A DNA stretch of 64,000 bases from Cymbomonas tetramitiformis (GCA_001247695.2 LGRX02003719.1:38380-102379), one strand, 5' to 3'; counted from the first letter of the stretch, positions 1-12,400 are shown. Notes: generated from the letters alone by a model not told the origin. A program made the numbers and translations.

Positions 1-141
1 CATGGGGCCGTGCCCTGCACCGACGAAGTATCGAGCCTCACCTCGCGGGGCATTTGGGGGTGGAGCCGGCCGTGGAGCTGGGCGCGGTGCAGGGGTCGGC
101 ACGGGCTTGTGAACATCTTCAGCCTCATCCTCGGGATCACC
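1..141 (-). CDS. Proline-rich exon of an unidentified host gene, cut by the window edge
   Basis: On the minus strand a GC-rich open frame follows a plausible acceptor (TTGCCAG at 142-148) and runs off the left edge. It reads as an acidic stretch, then a Pro/Ala/Arg-rich linker, then a Gly-rich segment ending GAGHGPM. Base composition differs sharply from the AT-rich flank to its right, which supports coding. It lies beyond the stop at 1006, so it belongs to a different gene from the exons at 1006-1412. No family is recognised. Confidence 0.35.
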
Positions 142-1005
142 CTGGCAAGGCGATAGTATTGTTAGGAACCTGCTAAACCCTACAGAGTAAATTTATACAC
201 GCCAAGCGTTGGATGGGAGAGGACAGTTAAGCCGGTACCTTGCTGCCGAGCTTTCGGCCACCAGACGGATTCGACTTTCCAACCTGAAGTGTACACGGAC
301 TGGAGGTAAGTTTCGGCAACGTCTCTGGTAGCAAGCATATCAACGTTCAAGCATCACCGGAAGGGCAACCACGTTTTCAAGTCTCTTTATTTATACACGC
401 CGGACTTTCGTTTACAACACTGTGATGCTACGTATCCACTTTTCCGACACAAGAGTAAGTACGGCGATCGTGCGCACTCTCAAGGCGGCGACGCTTCAGT
501 TGAGTTGCGCAAAGGCTAGTTCAGTACAAAGCTGAAAGGCATAAGTGCCGTAGGACACGAACTACATAATAACTAATAACTACATAATCAAAGAGGCTAC
601 CCCGAAGCCATATCCATACTTCGACGTGCAAGAGCGCTGAAGGGAGAAGTTCCCGAGAATTGTCAGCTGAGAATACCGCAGGACAAGGAGTTATTGCAAC
701 CGTAGAGCGCGTATCAACGCTATACATGGATTTTTCATCGGACCTGCTTACTCAACTCTTCGATTCGTTGCTGTGCAGCGTGAGCTCGCTGCTCTCGTTG
801 CCGTTCGAGCCACTGCCATATGCACGAACAGCTAGTTAATTTCGGTCGGTCAAGACGTTGACGAAATGATATTCGGCCAACGGCTATTCATGAACATTGC
901 TTTAGAAATAAGAGGCCTCGTCAGCATCTCTCTATGACTTCCAACCTCCGAATATGCTTTGTGTCTCTCCGCAAATAGGAATATAAGTATCGGTCGGGAT
1001 AGGGT
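142..1005. other. Gene-poor stretch, nothing recognised
   Basis: AT-leaning sequence with only short open frames that lack family resemblance or splice context. It probably holds the intron upstream of the exon at 1-141 and the 3' flank of the gene ending at 1006. Confidence 0.4.
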
Positions 1006-1097
1006 TTAAACCTGTTCCTGTTCTATGCCTGCTTGCTCCAGCAGCTTCTCTCGACTTGCTGCTTTCTTTCTTTCCAGTTCAGCCAGAGTCTCTGGAT
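1006..1097 (-). CDS. Terminal exon with a charged helical tail
   Basis: Minus-strand exon starting at an acceptor (CTGTCTCAG) and ending at TAA (1006-1008). It encodes an acidic/basic helical tail ending EQAGIEQEQV, typical of a short cytosolic coiled-coil end. The frame is also open further upstream, through a DTCPVSDPETL segment, so the exon may start up to about 25 bases earlier. It probably follows the membrane exon at 1253-1412, although the intron phase between them is not fully consistent with the chosen acceptor. Family unknown. Confidence 0.4.
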
Positions 1098-1252
1098 CTG
1101 AGACAGGGCAAGTATCAACGAACAAAACTTCGTTTCAACCACGCAAAAGTATAATTGACACGAGTGTGGGACAGTTCAGACCAAGAAAAGTCATCTTGCC
1201 CAGAAAAATGAAAACGAAACAATTCGGTGCAGAAATTCACGAGCGCACACAC

Positions 1253-1412
1253 GTACCCTCGATTGGAGCACGAAGGTCTTTCGGGAAACGGTAAGGGGGG
1301 AGAAAGAGGAGGAAATAATACCGATTTCGGTTGCCCTTGCTTTGAGTTCTTGGAGTAGACGCACTACTCTTGGCTTCAAGAGAAAAAATACGACGATCGC
1401 CGCAACAACTGC
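1253..1412 (-). CDS. Internal exon with a transmembrane segment
   Basis: The exon is bounded by an acceptor (CGCGTGCAG) and a donor (AGG|GTACGT). It opens with a hydrophobic stretch (VAAIVVFFLL) followed by the positive KPRVVR, then an amphipathic helix and a Ser-rich segment ending VLQSR. The hydrophobic segment and following positive charges suggest a single-pass membrane protein with its C-terminus in the cytosol, completed by the exon at 1006-1097. Earlier exons were not found between 1413 and 2587. No family assigned. Confidence 0.38.
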
Positions 1413-2587
1413 ACGCGAAGGACAAGCAAAAAAATAGGTTTGCTATCAAACAAAAACGCAAAATACCGACAACTTCGGTTCTAAGTTTCACAATGTCACA
1501 GATATGACTCTTTCGGGGAAAGGGCTCAGTTAAAAATATTTGCTGCGAAAGTCAGGGTAATAGTTGATATCTGTAAAACTGGAGGCTACTCTGAGCCGCG
1601 TTGCAACTTAAACGATGGGGATAAGCTGTTTCTGCTTACCATACCAGCCGTTATCTTCCATCCACGACCATGCCTGGTACACTCCGGAGTTAAACCAGGG
1701 GGCCGAAACGCCTTTTGGTTCCATCCCACTCATCCCTATTCAAGCCAACAGGGAGGTTGACCAAGTATGCGAAGATTTAATTCCAAGTATTCCTTTGCAT
1801 GAGTTGTCGAAAAATATTAAAATGCTCTGCTGTGTTCTTTGGTTTGTAGCCAGAACGAGAATTGAATATTCAATATATGATATTGCATATTCACTAGGCT
1901 TGGTCGATCTCAATTTTGAGATCTCCGCTACTGTAGGCCTGTTCACCTCACCAAAATACCAAGCTCCAAGGGGTATAAACTATACCCCTTGGTAGAGAGG
2001 CCAACCGAAAAATCGATGTCGTCCGATCGTAAATTTTAGGGTATCAAAATGACCGTTAGATCAGTCTGATCATAGATATATATAATACCCGTGTGTGATT
2101 CCGAGGGGAAGATCGTTTTTTTCGGTGATTTCTACCTCTTTTTTGACCCCTTTTTAGGGGATTCTGCACAGTGTTTAGGTGTCCCCTTTTCGTAGCCCCG
2201 GAATTTTGTTTTTTACACTGTTAACGTGTCGCGATTATGAACGAGGGGCGGCAATGTAAGGGCTGGCGGGGCGTTGGGGTATTGCTGGGTGCTGAAATGG
2301 CGGTGTATCTCTGCTGTGGTTGAGAGTGGGGTGTGAGGGATTTTGGGTTTGAGATGTGGGTGCTGTGGCATTGGAGGGCAAGTTTTTTAAATATATTCTA
2401 CGAAGAGGTTCGGCACCCTGTTAGGTGATACCGTTCCAGCAGGACAAAACAACACTTTGCAATTGGGCATTCACTGCGGTTCTCGTGTCGTGCGCCCAGG
2501 TCGCAGCACGAGCGGCTCCTGCGGTGAATGCCCCCAACCTGCCACAAGGCCTAGTTGGTGCCCTTCGAGCAGCCAAGCACGAGTTCA
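1413..2587. other. Unassigned host flank left of the LTR retrotransposon
   Basis: A 126-codon plus-strand frame at 1615-1995 shows no domain and sits in AT-rich sequence, so I do not call it a gene. At 1965-1993 a short palindrome (CAAGGGGTATA and its complement) abuts that frame's end. The rest is unremarkable. Confidence 0.35.
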
Positions 2588-3186
2588 TGTCAGGGCTAGA
2601 TAAGCGAGCCCTCAGTATATTGATATAAAGCGCTGTGTTATGGGACGGTAACACACGCGTAAGTAATGAGCGGAGATGAGTGCAGGCTTTTGTGAGAAGA
2701 TCTGCTGAAGCACAACGCTTCCTCACTTTTATACCTACGTCACCCATCATCTTAGATGGTACCGCCATTGGGTTGTGAACCCGAGACGTAGGTTGAACGA
2801 CCAGCATGGTAATAACGACTAGTTCGTTCATGCTGCACATGCGAGTTCCGCGCATGCTGGAAGCTAAAGATGGTTCTTGGTTTGTTTCCAAGATGTATCT
2901 TTGCTTTGCCATCTTCGAGTTCAATCATACGAACTCTCGATGACAGGGATGCCTGATGATATGACATAATCATCTGGCGACATGTACAGTCATCGTCGAC
3001 CGTACTGACGACTGTCATAAATGTATGACGCGACTCGACCTGTACAGTCATGATCGACCATACTGTCGGCTGTCATAAGAATATATGACACGACCGACTG
3101 TCATAATAATATATGACATGACATGACATGACATGACATGATAGGTATGACACGTATGACATGTATGACACATATGTCATCGGTCA
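2588..3186 (-). repeat. 3' LTR of the Ty3/gypsy element
   Basis: 599 bp, nearly identical to 12657-13254. It begins TGTCAGGG and ends CGGTCA on the plus strand, so it has TG...CA ends in either orientation. Differences from the partner are two substitutions and a few TGACA-type microsatellite units, about 99% identity, which indicates recent insertion. A purine-rich tract (AAGAGGGGAGA on the minus strand) lies just inside and can serve as polypurine tract. The LTR holds an array of ATGACA motifs near its inner end. Confidence 0.93.
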
Positions 3187-4246
3187 TAACCCTGACAGAT
3201 CTCCCCTCTTAAGAGAGTTGTGACCTCACAACGGGCATACCTTTGTATATGTCTTTGATGTCTTTGTTGTTGTCGCTTCTTGCTGGTACCAGTCTTCTTA
3301 CACCGATTTGAGGCGTCCCTCATGGTGTTTTTAGGTTATTGGGGGGAACTGAGTCCACTTTAGTCCCTCACCTTAGGCATTTAGCCATACAGTCCTTAGG
3401 ATGCAGCCCACCTTTCCGGAAATCGTATCGTTGAGTGACGTTCCAAGGTTCAATGAAGAGCGTTTTCGCGATACAATCCTACGCTGGATTACTGATTGAT
3501 CCACACGTTATCATGTATGTGCTAGACGATTCAAAGCATCCGAAGTCTACGTTACGGATTATTTGCGCTAGCCGTCGTCGCCTTTGCGCGATCGATGATC
3601 CCACGATTATAACGAATTATATTCGAACGATTCTCGGCCTGATATAGTGCACCCAACTCTTCCTCCCCTCCTTAAGCTACTTTGGAGGATCCTAGGCGGT
3701 GATGGGGAGCCCGATTTCGATAATAAACGAACAAAGGGGCTTGTTTTAATGCAAACGGAGCGGCCCTGCTTAACGGAATTGGACTTATAATCCTTAACCG
3801 GTCTGCTCAACTCCTCAATATTTTTGTCCAGTACGCACGCTTTGACGAACATCTATCGCGATGAGTGAGAATGAATTCGCCACGTACTAATGTGAAATTT
3901 ATTTAGTCATGTTTGTCAAGCACAACTTAGGATCACAACTCCTTCTACCTCAGTCATTATCTCCGGTAGCTTCGGATGACTGGCCAAGAATCCGATGACA
4001 AACCACGGTTTTGGCAAAGGTAGCATTTAGCAGTTTTTTATTTATCCACAGATATGATATCTCGCATGTGTGCGTATCTGTGCAAGGGTATGATTTTGAA
4101 CAAGGCTCACTACACCTTTAGCAAGGAAGGATCAATTCCTGCTTCAATGCAACATAATGATAAACATTAAGAGCAAGGTTGTATAGATGATCGACATGTA
4201 TTAGTATATATTACAAGAAGTAAGGGCATAAGGCTTAATATAATGT
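3187..4246 (-). other. 3' untranslated region of the gypsy element
   Basis: About 1.06 kb lies between the stop of the chromodomain frame and the 3' LTR. It is AT-rich and has only short frames with no family resemblance. It includes the purine-rich tract next to the LTR. I see no env-like gene. Confidence 0.6.
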
Positions 4247-4978
4247 TTAGCCTTCATAGGCAGCTATAATGTCTGCTGCATTGGTCAGCTCTGTGGCTTT
4301 GACCCAGGTGTCATGCTCAGGACCGTAGCCTGCATATCGTACTAAATAGTATTTGACACCTCTAGTGAACTTATCCGAGAGTATATGTGATATCTCAAAT
4401 AGTGGTTGCCCTTCTTCGGTGATCATCTGTGGCAGAGGCAAAGGTGCTTGAATCGAGTCATTGTACAGCTCTAATCTGGAAACAGGCTGTACCGGATGAA
4501 TACGGATATCAAGATTTCCGAAATCTAACTCGTATGCACGTCCATGGCTAAGCACTTTGGAAATAGTGAACGGCCCAATATATGGCTGCTTAAAGTGTCT
4601 GCCTGCCTCTGTCAAACCAGTCCATTGAATAAACTCGGTCCGTAAAAGAACTTTCTGCCCGACTGCGAACTGCTTAGGCATGTGAGTCTTATTGAATCTG
4701 GCTTGGCTAATTTCTGCTGCTCGGAAAATGTTGTCTACCGCGTTGGCATGAACAGCCGAGTACTGGTCAAAATGATCTCGAATAGCTTCTTGTATTGGAA
4801 CAGGAGCTTCTGGCGGAATAGTAATAACCAGATCATGAGGCGAGAGTGGTTGCGCCATCGAGTCGAGATAAAATGGTGAATAACCAGTTGATGCAGAAAC
4901 GGTATTGTTAATTGCAAACTCCACCAGAGGCAACTTGTCCTCCCACGAATTGGCTGAAGTATCATTGCAACAACACCT
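4247..4978 (-). CDS. Gypsy pol, second exon: integrase C-terminus and chromodomain
   Basis: This is the continuation of integrase after an intron. It starts at the acceptor CATTTTCAG (intron end at 4979) and joins in phase to the frame ending near 5058. It carries the conserved post-catalytic block with KLPLVEFAINNT, a central linker and the GPFTISKVL region of gypsy integrases. It ends in a chromodomain (KYYLVRYAGYGPEHDTW, about residues 190-228 of the uninterrupted part). A C-terminal chromodomain defines chromoviruses, where it is thought to steer insertion into particular chromatin. Confidence 0.88.
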   Translation of the reverse strand, partial: RCCCNDTSANSWEDKLPLVEFAINNTVSASTGYSPFYLDSMAQPLSPHDLVITIPPEAPVPIQEAIRDHFDQYSAVHANAVDNIFRAAEISQARFNKTHMPKQFAVGQKVLLRTEFIQWTGLTEAGRHFKQPYIGPFTISKVLSHGRAYELDFGNLDIRIHPVQPVSRLELYNDSIQAPLPLPQMITEEGQPLFEISHILSDKFTRGVKYYLVRYAGYGPEHDTWVKATELTNAADIIAAYEG

Positions 4979-5057
4979 GAAAATGAAAATGCTACTAATC
5001 AGTTTGTAAACCAGAGGATGGTGAAATCAAATCATGAATCAACAATCTGAAATTTAC
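4979..5057 (-). other. Spliceosomal-type intron inside integrase
   Basis: 79 bp with a good donor (CTCAG|GTAAAT) and a pyrimidine-rich acceptor (TTTTCATTTTCAG). Removal joins AFIEDILR to CCCNDTSANS in frame, whereas unspliced RNA meets a stop right after the donor. The position lies just after the catalytic glutamate block, so unspliced transcripts would make integrase without its C-terminal domain and chromodomain. Confidence 0.75.
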
Positions 5058-7288
5058 CTGAGGATATCCTCAATGAAGGCATGGCTTCTCTCATTGGCAG
5101 CATTCGACTGTGGATGGTGTGACGATGTCATGGGCAATCTCGTACCAGTAGATTTCCACAGTGTTTGCCAGAATGTAGAGGTGAATCTGGTGTCTCGATC
5201 TGAGATGATGTTCCTCGGAAGACCATGGAGCTTGAAGATATGCTGCATATATATAGAAGCAGTATGCTGAGCTGTCCAGGTCATGCTGAAGGGAATGAGA
5301 TGACAACGATGAGAGAATTGGCACATTACCACAAATATACTGTCGTGCCCATTAGTGGTGATAGGCAGATCAGTGATCCAATCAAGAGATACATCAAGCC
5401 ATTTTGTCTTAGGCACAGAATATCGTATGTGTGCCTGACCATAAGGCTTGTGTCGCCTCGTTTTCTGGCGCTGACAAACGGGGCACTCCCGAATGTACTT
5501 GATGGCTGCCGTTGTCATTCCTGGCCAATAATACCGGCTACGCAGAAGATGAAGCATGCGATTTTTGCCTACATGACCAGAAATAGTGGCTGAGTGGCAC
5601 TCATGAAGAAGAATGTGGCGAAGTTGTGTGATCTCACCGTCATCTGTGGGGACTTTAGCTGTTGGTGGAATGTACAGCTGTCTGCCATATATGGTCTTAC
5701 GATAGATCAACCCCTGAATGAGCTCGAAGCTGTAGCTGCTGACTGACTGTGATGAAGTCGATGATGTCAGCTTAGCCAAAATAGTCTGTGCAAATGTGTC
5801 ACGATCATATTCGGATATAATGATGTCGTGTAGCTGATGAGCTGATGAAGAAGATATAAGAGCAATGAATGTAGGATCTGCGGATGGAATGACTTCACTG
5901 ATGTCCATGTGTTGAAGACAATCAGTAAGTTCAAAAAGTGTAGAGATACGCGTGAGTGCGTCTGCAACCTTATTCTTCTCGCCAGCAATGTGCTCTATAC
6001 GGAAGTTGTACTCAGAGAGCTCATCCAACCACCGTGCCTGTTTGGGGCTCAGTGTGGATTTGGTCTGGAAATAAACCAGTGGCTGATGATCTGAGCGTAC
6101 AATAGTCTCAGGAGCTCCCAACAAGATGTGGCGAAAGAATCGGAAGCCTTCCACAATGGCAAATAGCTCGATCTCAGGAATAGGCCAACGTCTCTGTGTA
6201 TCGGATAGAGTGACGCTGTGATAGCCACATGGCTTCATACCTTTTCCTTGATCCTGGAGTAATACTTGGCCAACGTGTGTGCCTGATCCATCGACCTCCA
6301 AAATAGATGGCAGTTTCTGATCTGGAAGTTGTAATACTGGAGCGTTACAGATGGCACTTTTGAGGTTATCAAATGCCTGCTGCTGCTCAGTTTCCCAGAC
6401 AAACTCTGCATTATCTTTAAGGAGACGATTGAGAGGTTCGGCAACTTTGGAGAACTTTGGTATGAATCTCCTAAATTGACCAACCATGCCCAAGAATGAC
6501 CGAAGGGATGACTTGCCATCTTTAGCCATACGGCGTAGAGGCTGCTTTCCAACGGTAGGACCATAAGACACTGGAGGCTGAATTGCCATGACTGCTCTGA
6601 TCCTGTCTTCGATGATGGATAGGCCTGCTTCAGATATGTGATGTCCGATAAAATCTATAGATTTGACGAACAACTCCACCTTGGAAGGCCTGATGAAGAA
6701 CTGGTGATCTCTGCAACGCTGGAGGAACTGTCGAACATGCTTCACATGACTGTCAAAATCTGGACTGTATACAATAGTGTCGTCCATGAATATGACAAGG
6801 AACTGGTCGATGAAATCAAAGAATGCCCGATTTCCTACACGAAGTGCTGTTGCAGGAGCATTGGTCAATCCGAAAGGCATAACTGTCCATTCATAAGAAC
6901 CGTATCTGGTGCGAATAGCAGTTTTATGTATATCATCCGGATGAATGGGGATTTGGTGAAAGAACTGGTTGAAATCAAATCTACTGAACCATCTTGATCC
7001 CTTCAGCTGCTCTAGTAGGGTGTCATGTGGTGGTAGTGGATACGTGTCCTTGATGGTGATGTTATTCAGGGCACGATAATCACAACACATCCTCCACTTT
7101 CCCCCTGGCTTAGGAGCGAAAATGATTGGGCATCCATATGGCGATGATGATGGACGAAGGATACCCAACTCGACATATTTGATGATTTGCCGTTTGAGTT
7201 CCTCCATCATGGGTGCTGGAATGGTGCGTACTGGCTGTGAAGGAGGCTTATGTCCAGGTTCGATGTCCACTATGATATCCACCTTCAA
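5058..7288 (-). CDS. Gypsy pol: reverse transcriptase, RNase H and integrase core
   Basis: A 744-codon frame carries RT (FAPKPGGKWRMCCDYRALN, then the catalytic FMDD at about residue 168), Ty3-type RNase H, the integrase HHCC zinc finger (H-x3-H type, ending CPVCQ) and the D,D,E core (VSLDW, SDRD, SNAANER). The order RT-RNase H-integrase is that of Ty3/gypsy. The upstream protease frame overlaps by about 40 bases in another phase, where the element would need a frameshift. The first codons (KVDIIVDIEPG) match the conserved segment preceding RT, so the true start lies in the upstream frame. Confidence 0.92.
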
Positions 7289-7943
7289 ACCGCTCTGGCC
7301 TATGACCAGCCGGAAGATCCTCTTGGAAAACGTCTGAAAAGTCTTCTCTCACTTGATCACGTGCTGCTGTGACCTCGGGGTCTTCCATTGGGGTGTCTGA
7401 GTCTGATGCTGCAAAGACCAATTCACCATCGACCTCGGAGAGGAAAAAGAGATATGCTACGGCTTCTTCAGCCGAACCACTGGATCGAATGCGACGGAGA
7501 TGTTTCCTCATAGTGGTGGCACTGACCAATTCCATTTCAGGAAGGCCATCTGAGTCTGGAGTCTGCTCAACTCTGGACAATACTGTGCGAATACTGGAGC
7601 CTGATGAATGCTTCCTAGTGATCGTCAGATTTTTGGTCTGAAAGTCAATATGTGGATTCCTCCTCTCCAACCAATCTTGACCCAGAATGACAGTGAATGG
7701 TTTCATGTCAATGATGTAGAGATCTACTGAATCCTTATACTTGCCCAGCGTGAATGTAGCATTGGGAAGATAGGATGTACAGGGTAATTGGCTTCCTCCA
7801 GCCAACCCCACTGAGAATGATGATGAATCTGATGGTGATATACCCAGCTGAGAAGCAAATTGTCTGTCGATGAAAGATGATGTGGCTCCTGGATCAACCA
7901 AAATGTGAGTATTCTGTCCATGAACTTTCCCCTTGTACAGCAA
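7248..7943 (-). CDS. Gypsy aspartic protease region
   Basis: The frame contains the retroviral-type aspartic protease motif (LVDPGATSSFID, a variant of DSG/DTGA used by many gypsy elements) and the second conserved block (VILGQDWL). Its end overlaps RT in a different phase (around EDLPAGHR). At its start the frame meets an A8 run (about 7950), across which the upstream gag-tail frame is shifted by one base. Confidence 0.85.
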   Translation of the reverse strand: MLYKGKVHGQNTHILVDPGATSSFIDRQFASQLGISPSDSSSFSVGLAGGSQLPCTSYLPNATFTLGKYKDSVDLYIIDMKPFTVILGQDWLERRNPHIDFQTKNLTITRKHSSGSSIRTVLSRVEQTPDSDGLPEMELVSATTMRKHLRRIRSSGSAEEAVAYLFFLSEVDGELVFAASDSDTPMEDPEVTAARDQVREDFSDVFQEDLPAGHRPERFEGGYHSGHRTWT

Positions 7944-8110
7944 CAGCTTTTTTTTGCGATTTCAGCTGTGCTGTCTGAGATTGCATCTGTGCGATGTTTT
8001 CTGTGGGATTATCCATTTGCTGAAACTGTAGTGTCAGTCTGGATAGGACTTCCTCTGAAATACTCTCTATCTGGCCACTTGCTTCAGTGGCATTTTCTGG
8101 CTGATCTACC

Positions 8111-9317
8111 CTCGGGGTGCTCTCATCACCGGTACTTGTGCAGTACCCGGAGAGTTTCCCTGAGCTGGAGCTGCTGGAACTGGAGCTGCTGGATCTGAAG
8201 TTGCAACTGCTGCATTGATACTTTGCTGATTTTTTAGTTCCTTGACCAGGGTGTTGATTGTGTTAATGAGTTTGTTAGACCCATCTTTAGCACCCTGATT
8301 CTTCTGTGGCTGTCTCTGATTCTGAAAGGGATTCTGTGCTGGTGGCTTGCCTTTTATCTGCTTTCCATCATTGGTAGTGGTAGTTCAACAATCCTTCTCG
8401 ATGTGACCAGGTCGATCACAACGATGGCAAGTCTTATTCTGATTCTGTTTCTGTGATTGTCCTTTTCCTTTTCCTTTTCCCTTGCCTTTGCCACTTTTTC
8501 CTTTATTCCTATTCTGATTGGACTTCTGACTGTCATTCTGTTTCCAATTCTGATTTTTGGATCTGTCATATGGCTTATTGCCACGTCCTCTGTCCTTATC
8601 CTTTTTGGCTGGCCCTCCAGATGAATGTTCCTTCTGCCCTCGATAATGAAGAGTCTCTGATTGCTTCGAATGAACAACATAGTTCAAGTCGAGCAATATC
8701 TGTGTGGTTAGTGACCACGACATATTATTCCTTTCTGTCTCTGTCAGGAATCGTAAATGAAACTGTCTGCGAAGTTCCGGATCTACGCTGTTGACGAATC
8801 TGTCCTTTATCAACACATCTTCCAGTTCAACTGCTGCCAGTGCAGCCAGTGAAGTGAATGTGCGTAGATAATCTGAAAAAGTCTGGTTTTCCTGTTTCAG
8901 TGACATTAGGTGTTTTTTAGCCACTGATCTTTTATGGGGGTTACCAAACTGTCTGAGGAAAATCTCTCTGATTCCTGCAAATGTGGCATCTGGTTGATTT
9001 GCCACAACCTGGAAATAGTGTCGATCATTATTCTGTATGAGGGTCAGAAAAACTGTGATCAGGTCTTTATCTGGAACTCCTGGATACGTGAATTGGAAGT
9101 ATCTATCCACGGTTTCCAACCAAACCTCTGCATCCATTCCTGATTTGTACTGATTTGGTGGTGCCATTTTCACTTTGGGAATCAAACTGGATGGAGCTGG
9201 TGCTGGTGCTGTATCTGGATCTGTGAAAATCATTGGAGGATTGTCTGCAGTATATTCTTCATCTGGTTCCTGAGGCTCGTTTTCAGGATCTCGATATCTG
9301 CTCATATCAGGCTTCAT
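8111..9317 (-). CDS. Gypsy gag with CCHC zinc knuckle, interrupted
   Basis: The 310-codon main frame (8385-9317) has a retrotransposon gag core (AEVWLETVDRYF, LRQFGNP, FSDYLRTF), a long Lys/Gly/Gln-rich basic tail and a C-x2-C-x4-H-x4-C zinc knuckle (CHRCDRPGHIEKDC). A TGA directly follows the last cysteine, yet the same frame stays open for about 90 more codons to TAG near 8111. A further open stretch in another frame then reaches the protease. The copy therefore needs one stop bypass and two shifts to make Gag-Pol; decay, sequencing error or recoding are all possible. Confidence 0.85.
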
Positions 9318-9493
9318 TCGATATTGTCGAAGAACCCTATCTTGTCGTATCTGGTCTGGGTATTATCATAACCAGCGTGCCATTTCGGGATCTTGAAACG
9401 ACTGTATGCATCATATGAGCCTAAGATGTCAAAGAACCATGTAGACGGATCTGCATTGATGGGTGGAATATCTGGATCTTCTGCTTCTGCCAT
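9318..9493 (-). CDS. Short frame at the 5' end of gag
   Basis: An ATG at 9491-9493 opens a frame of about 60 codons (starting MAEAEDPDIPPINADPS). It ends in TGA overlapping the ATGA that starts the main gag frame. Acidic Pro-rich composition and a Trp-rich middle fit a gag N-terminus separated from the rest by a frameshift. It could also be a genuine upstream ORF. Confidence 0.5.
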
Positions 9494-12400
9494 CTAATAA
9501 AGACAAAACACAACACCAAAATCTCTTCAACTAACTGAGTGTGTGAAGATATATATATATACCTATGTTATATATGGTATATCTGTATATTATGATGAGG
9601 TTATGCATGTACATATATCCACCTTCTTCCCCCCTCAAGGAAGTGTGTGATACAGTGGCAGTTGTCAATTGCCAATACCTCATTCAGCATGCATTCCTTA
9701 TAGGAATCAGCTGTTACAGTTTTAGGGTTGCAGCCCTACAGTCCTTGGGTTGTTGCCCTACAGTTTTAGGGTTGTCGCCCATAGTATTATCATGTCCATG
9801 ATGATTTAGCATGATATAATAATGCCAAAAAACGAAGTTTTTCGAAATAAAACTGGCATTTTTGGGCATATATAGTTACAGTGGCCCTGTTACTCAATAC
9901 AGTGTTTAGGGTGTTACTTGATATCAGTAACCCTAATACAGGTAAAAAATAAGCAGTATAACGTTTTTGCAAAGATTTTTAAGCAAAACTGCATTTAATA
10001 CCCACATAAACGTAAAGTGTTTTTTAGGAGGTACGTTACACCCCTGTTACACACATTTAATTTTAGGGTTGTTACAGGGCGTTACACATGCTGCATAAAT
10101 CAGGGATTGATATTTGATATATAAACATTCATTTTATCAAAAAAAATCAATCCGAAATTTTCAAAATGTGTTTTACGTACAGCATTTTGAGCGATTTATT
10201 GCCATAGCAATAGCGTTACCCATATATATTCAACACCTAATATTTTAGGGTGTCACACTGATATGACATGTGTCATTATGATTTTCTGATACCTTAATAG
10301 GTATAAAATCATAATCTTACATAAAATGGGCACACATTTTTCATTTTGAAATTAAACGTGGAGCTTTTTCACCCATTTTATAGTTTTTTTTTTAGCTGTC
10401 TGAAATATTGTTGTGGTGACATATTTCAGTGTAAATGTGAAATGTAAGTACAGAATCATTACAAGAAACTTCACTTTTGCATCTGACATTTTTTCATAGC
10501 AATTAAGTGAGTTGTGCTGTATATCAACATTTACAGTTGACAGCATTCTGGGTTTTACTGATTTAAACCCATGCACAGCAAATGTACTTTTCTGGTTATG
10601 TATATATTAATCAACTTAAGTGGAAACAGCCACTTTAGCGATATTTCTCAACCTATGATTTGTTTGAGCATAGGTCTGTGCTCTTAAGATTTATCAAAGT
10701 GATATATCTCATTTGGAACAAATCTGGACTTTGTTGGATACAATCACAGCAACTTCACACAACACATTTATGTGTGTGTGAATGTCCTTTACACTATTGT
10801 CAGAAATCATGTGAAAACTGATCTGTGGTTGCATGCAAATTGAGCTGATCAATTCTGAATCAACTATCATAATGCAATGTACTTGTTGTAGTTGCTCCAG
10901 CTAATATGTGAGACGAATGGACAATGCTCAGCAGTGACCAGCTGCTTATTTGAGCATTGTATAATGCCTTCGGGTCTGGAGATATTCTCCATCCAGCCCT
11001 TCAGCATGTAGTTTTATCCTGTTTACCTTAGCTATCGCCATCACTGACATCCAACACGCACATGTGTTTGTCGGATGGTATCTATATTATCATGCACATA
11101 GTTGACATTATAGTTGATCATTTCACTTACTGAGTCAGTGAATGTCATTATACATAGTAATGTCAGTGGTGTGTGCATTGTATAGGTACTTGCTGATTTA
11201 GTACTTGTAAGTGTGTGTGTGAATTATTTACTATACACACTTGTATGTAGGTGACTTCTGGTATTACAATACACCAAGATGATTTATCATGCAGGATGAT
11301 CTGTATACCATGTACTGAATAAATCTAGCATGATATATATATCAGCTTAGGGGTTATTGTAATCCTGTATACTCTCATTTACAATAATGAGTTGCTTGAT
11401 TTATTTCACATGTAGTTCCGGTGAGCATTCCATTCAGTGATCCACCATAGAACGAACATGCTCATCCCAAATCCTTCGTCAGAGCATGTCGAGCTAATTA
11501 TGGTGTTAAGATCACCTTCAGGCACCTTACACTTACATGGGTTCCAATATAGCTTACATGCACTGCAGTATGCTTTGTGCATTGTATAATGTATTGTGAT
11601 GTGATGCCATGTGTCCCAGTTGTTAACGTGATCAAACTGGTATGTACATTACAGCTGGTATCGTGATCAAGCTGTATGAATAATGCATGCACAATCACAG
11701 TGATGCTCAGTATAATAATGTACAGGTGGTGAAATGCACATCTGCTGCATGCACTCAGTATATACTCATGATAGTGTATACTACAAGTATGTGTGTGTGT
11801 GTGTGTTGCTGCAGGTATTATTATCTCCACACACTCGACTTTTTGCACACACTATGATGTTGCTGCAGAGTATTCAATGATCTGTCATGTTGAGCGTGTG
11901 TGTGTGTGTAAGCTATTCACACAGCATTTATGCAGTTCACACTCATGATTGTAGGTTGATATAATCTGACAGTGAATGAGCATCATCTTTTATGTGCAGA
12001 TATTGTAACATGCTGCATTTATGTATACCATCATCGCGCGTCATCTGTTATGATGCGTCTAGCAGGTGTATACATATACTGTCAAGCAAAATAATCATGC
12101 GCACGTCGACAAGTGATTTTTGCGACCATTTGAAATGATGATTTTTCGATGACGAGATCAGTATACGCATCAAAAACTGCAAACTGCGATTTATTGCGAC
12201 TTTGATGAATCGCTGATGTGCGCGCTGTGAATAGCGATGATATCTCGTCGCAGAGATGTACGGCATGTGATACGAATGCCATTTTGTGTACGAAACATAC
12301 ACTGATGACGATTTGTGCATATGCGCGTCAGTTTGTCGAATCTCGAACAATTTTGCGAATGATGTCAGCGCATATGTGCGATCGGCATGCTGTATGCACA

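Noticed and set aside
9715..10255. Internal telomeric repeat (TTTAGGG)
   Set aside because: Motifs are scattered singly within the gypsy leader, never in tandem.
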